The position numbers were made by a program, and so were the translations under genes. This document shows, piece after piece, positions 10,948 to 18,806 of a DNA stretch of 30,000 nt. The DNA is from Paulinella micropora (Eukaryota > Cercozoa > Imbricatea > Euglyphida > Paulinellidae), in the NCBI GenBank assembly GCA_019918135.1, contig WBZZ01000817.1:127501-157500 (forward strand), given 5' to 3'. Below the pieces are notes generated by a model. It was given only the letters and a program-made list of their open reading frames with translations. It was not told the origin of the DNA and ran no database searches. Numbering within the stretch: position 1 is the stretch's first letter; each line of letters opens with the position of its first letter.

Positions 10948-11217
10948 TTGTTAGTAATTTCTGACGGCAGTTACTTCAATGATATATATTGATAGGACTG
11001 ATCTTATTCCATTACACTGACTAATTATGTTAGGACGTAATATGACAATTGCTTTAATCAGCAGGCCATGTGCCTGAGTTTACCGCTCTTTTATTGGCGG
11101 CATTCTGTCTACCTAAATGAATTCTCACAACCTGCTCAACCATCAACTACCAAAGTGAACCGGCTCTAACCCGGCCTCTGCCAACTAGACCGTCTACCAG
11201 AGTTTATTATTACATTG
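10929..11217 (+). repeat. LTR-like repeat, left copy (inverted partner at 16756-17044)
   Basis: This 289-bp block starts GCATTACAACAAAATC and ends GTTTATTATTACATTG. It is nearly identical (a handful of mismatches by eye) to the reverse complement of 16756-17044, which has the same length. A TTATTGG box follows CCGCTCTTT near 11085. The sequence just before it (AATTAATGGGGCATG) is a degenerate form of the PPT beside the right copy. Unlike the right copy, no TGG primer site follows; Gag2 starts 4 nt downstream. Confidence 0.8.
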
Positions 11218-11221
11218 TGTT

Positions 11222-13001
11222 ATGAGTGCTTCTGCTACTACCATAGAAAAGGACACGGTGACTATTGTTCTGCAAGGGAAAGCGCCGGCGTTCATCGATG
11301 GAGTCAGGGACGGAGCTGGGACGATTGGTTCGCACAGGTGCGAGTAGACCTGAGCTTGGTGGAATGCTGGGAGTATGTTGCGCCCCTGAGGGAGGTTCTG
11401 GCGTGGCAATCGGAAGTCGAGGCGGAGTCAAGCGCTGCGTCACCGGACCGTGGCGACGGGGAGGAGGAAAAGGAGAACAAGTCCCGAGCCAAGTCTGCGA
11501 AGAAGGGGACGGAGGCGAGGGGGGCGGAGGCTAGGCAACCGGAGCCTGAACCGGCCATTCGCCTTACCATGGTTCAACGACGCAAAATATTAGCCAGAAG
11601 GCCCTTGAGTATGAATCACCGGCCCAGCGGATTTGTCCGTCATCTAGTCAGGGAGCCTACTCTACGACCGGAGGAGATCATCAACATCCTGCGGCAAAGA
11701 TACCAGGGCACCGAGGTGCACCAGATGCAGAGAAGGAACAACCTGGTGAGTAATTGGCAATTTAATGTGAGAGACGACATGATGGCTCAACTACGCGACT
11801 TCGTCACGCACTGCGACTTCCTGGAAGATCATGGGGAGCCGGTTGGAGTCAGCATGCAAATGCAGTTCGTTAAGACGGCGTTGGCGAGGTGCCCTGAGAA
11901 GCACCTGTGGAAACCATTCCTTGATGCGCAGGTGGCGGAGCCGTCGAGGGACCGGGACTCGTTCGAGAATGCCTTCCAGAGACGGGTGATTGCGAATGAT
12001 GCGCAGCGGTCTGCAAACAAGGAAGAGGCTGCGATGTGGGCAGGGCAACAGGCGAAGGAAAGCAAGGGCGACAGAGGCGACAAGGGCAAGATGAAGCTCG
12101 AATGCTACAACTGCGCCAAGCCACACAAGTACTTTCGCTGTATGGAAAAATGCCAAATCCCTGGACACGATCATGTGGGGAAGAGCTGTCCTACGCTAAA
12201 AGACAGGTACCGAAAGGGGACAAGCCGCAGAAGGAAACGGCCAAGGAAGATGGAGGGAAAGAGGGACGCAAGGGGCCGAATGCCGGAAAGCGCCCTCCTG
12301 CCGCGGCCGTGTCATGCATGGCATTCAACCGGGAAGAAAGAAGACCAACGATGGAGGATCCTGTTCCGAAGAGTGTGGACGATGATATGTACCTGGCGCC
12401 AGCGGCGGACGGGTGGGGACTGCGGCATGTGCCTAGGAAGGGAGAGAAGTCGTGTGGATACGCATACATGGCGCAGCGAGACACACCGTTCCTGTTTGCT
12501 GGGCCACCGGAGGAGGAGATAGAAGGGGACCACAGCAACGGGAGGGTGAACATCGCTGACTTCTTAACTGTGTTCAACAATGCACCGCGTGCGGAGCTAC
12601 ACTGGTGGAAATGGTATTATAACCCGCGCATAACTCCGGACGATTGGGAGCACTGGGCCGTTGGGCTGGCGGGGGCTGAACCCTGCGACAAGGACACGCC
12701 AGTGCCATACGAATGCGAGGCTTGTAGCGTCACTCAACCTGGAAAGGCCAAGATGTGCTCAAGGTGCAAGCTGGTGGCGTACTGTGACAAGGACTGTCAA
12801 CGACTGGACTGGGCAGCCCACAGGGAGTTCTGCAACTGGACGCAAGCTGAAGGAAGGAAGATTGGGCAAAGGTCGTGGCCGGAGGTCGGGAGCCTCGGGG
12901 GTTGGGCTGAACGAGACGAAGCGAAGAGGAGATGTTGCGTACAGGAGGATACTGAGGTACTGTCATGTCAAACCGGAAATGGGGGAGAACAGAATATGTA
13001 G
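11222..13001 (+). pseudogene. gag: second copia-like Gag with zinc knuckle and C-terminal MYND finger (Gag2-MYND)
   Basis: ATG at 11222 follows the LTR-like repeat directly. The first ~25 codons (MSASATTIEKDTVTIVLQG) are in one frame. A -1 shift near 11300 leads to the main frame with SWDDWFAQVRVDLSLVECW, a basic linker, and a capsid-like helical part (FVTHCDFLEDHGEPVGVSMQ). A Cys/His cluster follows at about 12100-12190 (CYNCAKPHKYFRC ... CQIPGHDH ... SC). A second -1 shift near 12190-12215 leads to a frame open to 13001. This ends with a complete MYND zinc finger at 12708-12833: CxxC, CSRC, YCDKDCQ, W, H and final C in canonical order. MYND domains usually bind proteins, not RNA. The last ~10 codons run into the GC-rich island, so any downstream Pol is lost. 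The two zinc motifs are certain as patterns; Gag identity rests on position and layout. Confidence 0.7.
12708..12833 (+). other. MYND zinc-finger domain
   Basis: Within about 42 codons the spacing is CEAC, ten residues, CSRC, five residues, CDKDC, four residues with W, H, three residues, C. All eight zinc ligands (seven Cys, one His) are present. Confidence 0.9.
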
Positions 13002-14142
13002 GCAGTTCTCTCCCCCACGCACAGCAAGAAGAGCGCGTACACAAAGAGCGCTAGGCCCAGGGTGGCCGCCGCCACAAACAGGATTTTGTAGCCGACGCAG
13101 TGGTAGTTGTCAATCAAGGCGAACTGCAGCCAGTGGTGGTTTTTGCTTCCTCCCGCGTACTGACAGGCCAGGCCCGCCATAAAGACCAGGTCGGACATCG
13201 CGCCAATGTTCTTCTCGTGCATCACCGTCAGGTACGCCGACCTGCGCGAGTATGCATACCAACCCGGGAAGAGGTTGCCCCATCTGCTAACTAGGCCTTG
13301 TGTATTGAAGGCGTTGCCTTCTTTGGCCTTCATCACCTCTAGCAGGCGGACCGCGTCGCGGTCGGAGCCATAGACCCAGAGCTCATAGGGTATGAAGAAC
13401 ATGTACACCAAGGAGGAGGCCACCATGGCGGTCACCCCCAGCAGACGGACGGTCACCACCCCGTTCTGGGCTTCCGGGAGCCAGCTGTACATGATGCCGT
13501 AGATGGCCGAGATGGCTAGGTGCGCTAGGCCCTTGTAGATCATAAACGCGTCGCGCCCGATGGACTGCAGGGCGCGGGCCACCATCAGGACACTCCAGTC
13601 TACCATGATGAGCCCGAGGATGGCGTACAAGGAGAACACTGTGTTCGGAGTGCCCTTGGGCCCCCAGCGCAGCATGCCCGCGGGGAGGCCGATGCCGCTC
13701 AGGTGGACGGACAAGAAGGTGATGGACGCCAGGAACAGCAGGCAGCCCCCTACCGTTTCCTCCGTCTGGTACGTCGTAATAATGCCGTAGATCTTTTCTT
13801 CCTTGGCGTTCCTGGCCCAGGCGAGCGCCGCGCGGCCGCTGCACAGGCGCAGGCCGTACACCACCAGTAGAATGGTGAGGGGGGCCAGCGTGACGAAGCT
13901 GGTGTAATGTTCAAAGCTGGACAGGGACTCGAAGCCCAGCAGCGACGCTTGTTCGTGGCCAAAATTCAAAGAATCTACCATGCCGTTGCTGCAGGTAGCC
14001 ACGCCCATGGCCTGCAGCTGTGCCCGCGCGGAGCACGACAGGCAGGTGTCGGCCGCGAGCAGTGCATTGGCCGGGATGGCGGCTGCAGTGCGATTCAGGG
14101 TTTCGAGTACAGGGAAGCGGCGGCCAAAAGAGTGTCATTCAT
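12968..14142 (-). CDS. seven-pass membrane protein, family unknown
   Basis: The frame from ATG 14008 is intact for 346 codons. About seven hydrophobic segments are visible: TSFVTLAPLTILLVVYGL, CLLFLASITFLSVHL, VFSLYAILGLIMVDW, LAHLAISAIYGIMY, LLGVTAMVASSLVYMFF, SDLVFMAGLAC and KILFVAAATLGLALFVYALF. A ~50-residue soluble loop lies between segments 5 and 6. Open frame continues upstream of 14008 with an NRT glycosylation motif and a Cys pair. With one frameshift near 14112, an ATG at 14142 (MNDTLLAAASLYSK) gives a more natural N-terminus, so I extend to it. The last ~10 residues read into retroelement sequence, so the true C-terminus is probably lost. GC-rich codon use contrasts with both flanks. 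It could be a receptor-like or rhodopsin-like protein, but I could not place a retinal-lysine motif. Confidence 0.65.
12978..13016. other. inverted repeat at retroelement/GC-island junction
   Basis: GGGGGAGAAC and, 14 nt later, GTTCTCTCCCCC form a near-perfect hairpin exactly where the Gag2 frame ends and the GC-rich 7TM gene begins. Confidence 0.6.
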
Positions 14143-14711
14143 GACGGTGTCGTGTACGTCCGGGCTCGCCAGCCGTGGCGGGGGCGGGGTTTTCTTTTCG
14201 GAGCTCTCCTCCCCTGGCTATCTCTTTACCTAGGTAGGTAAGAGGCCAGCCTGGGGGGCCGGCGACGAGGCAGGGGAGGGACGGGAAAGGAACGCGGGGG
14301 GAAAGGGTGGGGGGGGGGGGGGGGAGAAACAGAGCGGAAGGGGTGTGGACTAGGCGGGGGGAAAGGGTGAGGGGAAAACAGAGCGGAAGGGGGCGGGTGG
14401 GAGAGGGGAGGCAGTGCCCCTCCCTCCCCGGCGAGGAGGGGCGGCGCCCCGGCCTCCCCCGAGACCCGCGCCTCAAGCAACCCGGTGTGGGATCGGTGCC
14501 GGTGCCTCCCGACCTCGCTGCCGCTGGGGGTGGGAGTTCGTGGACGCCAGGCCATGGAGTCGGTGCCGTGTTATGCGATGCTGTATGGCTCGGCGGTGGA
14601 GACGGACCCGGAGCCCCCGCCCGCCTTCGCTGCTCCCGAAGAGGCGCGCGGCCCGGAGTACCCCCAGCTGCGCCCCGCGCTGCCACCCTCCGACAGGGTC
14701 CCGCTGCGGCG
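14143..14711. other. upstream region of 7TM gene: G-rich low-complexity DNA with tandem duplication
   Basis: There is a G16 run at 14309-14324 (a C-run on the coding strand of the 7TM gene). A block around GGGGGGAAAGGGTG ... ACAGAGCGGAAGGGG is tandemly duplicated between about 14296 and 14395. At about 14712 the sequence switches abruptly to the copia Pol fragment. Open frames on both strands are GC-rich shadows. Confidence 0.6.
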
Positions 14712-16731
14712 TAATCTTGTAATCTTTGTTTGGTTGCATCCTGTGCATGCTGTTATGATCAAATGTCTTATGTTCTTACCTACGATAGTTCGGCGATTAT
14801 GTTTTGCCCATTCTTTCATTACTTTGACGCCGGCGTGGCCCAACATGCGATGTAATTCCAAAGCCCCAATCGTTCGCAATGCCTTCGCAGGCGGTCGTAC
14901 GGAAAAATTAGCGACTGCTTGCGAATCGTCGAAAATAGGGTTATACCTTCTCCCAAAATCCAGTGGGGTGTCCCATGGGGTGTCTAGACGATAAAGTTTG
15001 TTTGGCATCATGCGTCCGCGACAGACAACATCGTCTGGATCAATCGGTAACGGGTTTCTCAGGATTATCACCTGCCTATTCTGAAAGATGGTCGTAAACT
15101 TGTGTGTGTGGTCTAGTACCCCCGGGGACAGTAGTGAATACGGTGTCTTATTGCTAACTAATGCCTCTTGCATTTGTAAGCTACCTTCGTTGCATTTTCC
15201 ACCAATGATGGGTAAAGATGCATCTGCCGTGACATTGACTTCCATGGTATGCTCGGTTATCCCTGCCAGGTGTACAGTTCGTCCCTGTCTTACCCTACTC
15301 ATGGGCATCGTATCATGCACTAACGTCCTATTGCAGCCTGAGTCCACTATTGTTGGTACTGTGGCCGCTGTGGCCGCTCTGTATGCTACCGCTCGCTCTA
15401 TCTGTGCATTGTTCTCCACCCGGACCGTAGTGTCGGGGTCTATCGCTGTTGCAGTGAATGTCGAATGCACTCGTGAAGGTTGATAGTCTATATCTGTGGG
15501 TGACTGCCTAACGTGTGATTGTAGTATGACGGGGGGTGAGATAATACCGTAGTCGGTAAACCCATACAACCTTCTGTAGACCCTCCGTAGATCGTCTCTG
15601 TCATTGCGCGATGGCATCTGATATCTGGTTCCCGCCGGGCCGCCGAGCACAATCTCGCACCTAGTCAAACGTTGAAAGGCAAATATTGCGTAGTCGTACA
15701 CAACCCCGCAACGAGTATTCGGTCTACTACTCTGCTGCCAAATCGGCCTTCCTACCGGAGTCATTCTATGCTCAATCGAAACAGATGACTGTGATATGGT
15801 AAAGTGTGGTAACCATGACAATGTGGGTACGCCCTTCTTTATCTCATCACTGGGGTACCATGGTTCATCCCTTGGGACAATGTAGTTAGTTGGGGCTCCC
15901 AATCGCCATGCTGGGGGCCAATGCATCGGTGGCACCGGAAATCCGTGCGGATCCGTAGTCTTTCTGTGCAACTTACGTAAAAACACCCAAACATTCAATT
16001 TGGAACGGTAATCGTTCTCGTCTAATCTTTGCTCTCGTGTTAAGCTTTCCCAAGGCAACTCGTTAGGCCTAGTTGCTGAGAAGGGCATGAAGTCCATGTG
16101 TGGTGTCACTGCTTCTATCGCCACTATCGAACTCTCTATTTCTTGCGTTCTTACGTCACTCTTCTCCGTAAGCATGCTATCACTACCCTCCTCTGTCCTC
16201 GTAGGAACTGCTGCAGTGGAGGCTACCCCCGTCGTAGCATTTGCCGGCGTTGTTGCGCCTACGGCGTCTACTATACCTTCAGATCGAAGTGGTAGGTCCA
16301 GACGCATGTCGTCCTCATCTGAGTCCTTGTGCGCCTCTTCTTCTTCATCAACAGTGAGTCCCACAAAGTTCCTCATGTGACTTCTCACCCCCCATGGCGA
16401 CGGCGAAACACTCGTTTCCAAATCTGTGTGGTGGTAGTCTCCTTCGAGGTCACCCGTTTTGACACGCCGCCAGGGGTCTATCAAACATTGAACAATGAGC
16501 ATTAATGAGCTCACTTGGGAAGGAGACAGGTCGGTCCGTTGACTTATTCTGTGAAAAATGTATTCTGTTACCTGTACTTCCTCGACCGTTTCTCTGTTGG
16601 TGTCGCGTTTCACCGCGCCATCCATCACGTTGCCGTAGAGGTCGCTCGCGAGGCCTCCGGGGTCGCTCGCCACCTTAACTTTCTCTTGGTTACCTCTGGC
16701 CGACACGTCATTGTCGGTCTCGTCCTGCATA
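14712..16731 (-). pseudogene. pol: copia-type Pol N-terminal half: long leader, aspartic protease, integrase zinc region
   Basis: ATG at 16731 starts MQDETDNDVSARG and the frame is open for about 670 codons to the GC-island junction. The first ~430 residues are not recognisable as Gag (acidic, no zinc knuckle). The protease active site DSGCNRTLVH lies at about 15315-15350. An HHCC-type pre-integrase zinc region follows at about 14850-14740 (LHRMLGHAG ... CTGCNQTK). The integrase core, RT and RNase H are cut off at about 14712. Upstream on the same strand are a primer-binding-like site and the 289-bp LTR-like repeat, so this is the 5' part of an element that either lacks Gag or has an unusual leader. 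The remaining frame is undamaged, suggesting a fairly recent copy. Confidence 0.85.
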
Positions 16732-16741
16732 ACCAAAGGAC

Positions 16742-16757
16742 AATCCAAAACGCACCA
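16742..16757 (-). other. primer binding site next to LTR-like repeat
   Basis: The minus strand reads TGGTGCGTTTTGGATT, directly inside the LTR end. Its complement has the form of a tRNA 3' end: T-stem ATCC, seven acceptor bases AAAACGC, discriminator A, then CCA. A matching tRNA would begin GCGTTTT. Confidence 0.55.
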
Positions 16758-17044
16758 ATGTAATATCAAACTCCGGTAGACGGTCTAGTTGGCAGAGGCC
16801 GGGTTAGAGCCGGTTCACTTTGGTAGTTGATGGTTGAGCAGATTGTGAGAATTCATTTAGGTAGACAGATTGCCGCCAATAAAAGAGCGGTAAACTCAGG
16901 CACATGGCCTGCTGATTAAAGCAATTGTCATATTACGTCCTAACATAATTAGTCAGTGTAATGGAATGAGATCAGTCCTATCAATATATATCATTGAAGT
17001 AACTGCCGTCAGAAATTACTAACAACTAGATTTTGTTGTAATGC
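16756..17044 (-). repeat. LTR-like repeat, right copy (inverted relative to 10929-11217)
   Basis: The same 289 bp as the left copy, in opposite orientation. It is flanked on the minus strand by a PPT upstream (17045-17056) and a PBS downstream (16742-16757), the signals expected of a real LTR. It therefore serves both as the 3' LTR of the RT/RNase H fragment and as the 5' LTR of the protease ORF. Confidence 0.85.
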
Positions 17045-17056
17045 TCCCCCTAATTT
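17045..17056 (-). other. polypurine tract next to LTR-like repeat
   Basis: The minus strand reads AAATTAGGGGGA, followed by GC and the LTR. It is the clearest of three GGGGGAGC sites in the window. Confidence 0.65.
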
Positions 17057-17147
17057 CAGAGGTAGTTAAAATGCTGAGGACTTGTCCTAGTTACTTCCTT
17101 CCCATGTCTGACTGACACTGACTGAGTTGCAAAGTGTCAACTCTGTC

Positions 17148-18240
17148 TACGAAGTGGTATGTCCAGAGAGCATGTCTGCTCCCTTTTTGAATAGCGATGG
17201 GCTGGTAATGACTTTAGATAGTATGTCAGCCCGATTGTTTGCTGACGGTACCCGTTACATATTTACCTTTCCCTTCCTTATCGCCTCGGTTACATGGTAG
17301 TGGCGCAGTGCGATGTGCCGCATCCGTTTCCAAAGATCGAATTCGGCGCTTAACATACCGTGGCTTGGTTGTCCACGTTCAGCCTTGGCTTCGCCATCAG
17401 ATTCCTCTTCAGCGGGTTGGTATCGGGCCACGGCAGCGACTTTATCAGATTGCGCATTGCTTCCATGTCATGCAAGACCTCCGAAGCCGCATACGTTTCG
17501 CTCTCCTGGGTTCCAGTTGCAGATGCTTCTGGGTTGAAGACCTCACCATGATCGGGCCCCCAGCCAAGAACACCACTCCCCCGTCCGCGAGCCTCTACAT
17601 CCTGCTTCCGTTCCCAAGTGACGAGTCGGAGTCCGCCACCAAGGTTCTGTTGCCATTTGCCGCAAACCTCACACCACGATCCTTTACATGCAGGAAGTAT
17701 CGCAGCAGTTGCTCAGCCGCGCAGTAATCAAACTTCTCCCTGTTTGATTGGTGTTCCGCAATGACACTGACCAGCAAGACCGACTCAGGCACGCTCGCCT
17801 TCAAGTAGATGTAGCTCCCCACTATCTCTTGTGGGGAGTACTCCATCATGGCCGGTTGCATCTTTGACCCCACCGGTTGCCACGGCGTCTTGGCTGGCAT
17901 CTATGGCCTCCCGTCACTCCTCTTGAACCTGGTCGCCAACGTTGCAGTGTATTCCAGTTGGTACAGAGTGAGTGCATACACACCCCCTCCCTCCTTGCCT
18001 CGAATTCCAACGACAAGAATTGTTTAATGGGCCCAAGGTCCTTCACGTTTCCCCACTCCCGCTGTAGCTTACCCACGTACTCCCGCCGGCTGCTTTCTGA
18101 CGCTGCCGCATGCATGTTATCATCTACGTGGTATGTAAGTACCTCCGTCTTCCCCGTCTCCTCGTCCACCCTGCTGACCAAAACAGGATCAACAACGCTT
18201 TGTTGGAACTCCATCTTCTTTTGTGTCGGCACGACACGGC
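17148..18240 (-). pseudogene. pol: copia-type Pol C-terminal half: RT palm to RNase H end
   Basis: RT motifs run from about 18225: SVVDPVLVSRVDEETGK, then YHVDDNMHAA (the YVDD-type catalytic box), DLGPIKQFLSLEFE. After a frame change near 17900 comes the connection and RNase H start: QEIVGSYIYLKA, LLRYFLHVKDRGVRF, LVADSDSSLG. Another shift near 17600 leads to RHYHVTEAIRKGKVN and the copia C-terminal ADILSKVITSPSLF at about 17220. The frame ends at 17148, followed by a short 3' region and the PPT/LTR. At about 18240 the RT frame fuses without a stop to a GC-rich Cys-rich ORF, so the 5' part of Pol is missing. Motif order is diagnostic; several frameshifts and in-frame stops make it non-functional as read. 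Confidence 0.85.
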
Positions 18241-18586
18241 ACAGCTGGACCGCGGACGAGGCTGGAGGCGCGCCGTGGTCACCGTCATGCCGCCGCCGGC
18301 GCTTGTGGCTCTGGCCGCCCTCCGCATCATCTAACCGGCGCTTCCTGCGCAGGTGCTTGCGCGCGTGAGCGGTACAAAGCCTGAAACGCGGGTGGCGCGA
18401 GTCGGCCACGCGACAGCGGCCGCGACGCACGAAGCACCGCTCGCACGCGGGCTGCCAGTCTCTGTCTTCTTCAGTGCGGCAGAACAGCCCGCCCTCGCGC
18501 ACGCACAGGCTCGCGTCACCTAGGGTCGCGATCGTTTCGCGGCCGCCGTACTGGCGCACAAAGTGCCGCACGGCGCGGCTGTCCAT
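18241..18586 (-). CDS. GC-rich Cys-rich basic protein fragment, in frame with copia RT
   Basis: ATG at 18586 begins MDSRAVRHFVRQYGG. Cysteines occur as LCVREGGLFC, then ACERCFVRRGRC, then LCTAH, a plausible zinc-binding arrangement, followed by basic clusters (HLRRKRR and HKRRRRH) resembling nuclear localisation signals. The frame does not stop but runs straight into the copia RT fragment at about 18240, so the natural C-terminus is lost. It lies 221 nt downstream of the stop ending the FtsJ-like region, on the same strand, and may be a separate small gene. I recognise no family. Confidence 0.4.
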
Positions 18587-18806
18587 GCCTTCTCCCTGCC
18601 CCGGCTGCTCTTTTTTTCTTGCTTGGGGGGCGCAGCGCGGCGCTGGACACAGGAAAAGAAAGCGTGGGCGGGCACCTACCCTCCGCCGCTGCCTCCACGC
18701 CCGGGGAAGGGGGCCCACGCCAGACGCCGAGGAAGGGCGCGGCCGGGCGCCCTGCCGCTGGCACCTCCGGGGGCGAAGCGCCGGCCGAGTCCCCCTCCCC
18801 TGCCCC

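Noticed and set aside
10929..11217. 5' LTR with PBS for Gag2
   Set aside because: The sequence after the repeat (TTGTGTTATGAG) does not begin with a proper TGG primer site, so I call the block LTR-like and leave its role for Gag2 open.
12968..14142. Microbial rhodopsin
   Set aside because: A VDW in segment 3 is suggestive, but no D...K retinal motif with correct spacing is found in segment 7.
14307..14714. Plus-strand Gly/Arg/Pro-rich open frames upstream of the 7TM gene
   Set aside because: Low-complexity G-rich DNA with tandem duplication; no protein-like content.
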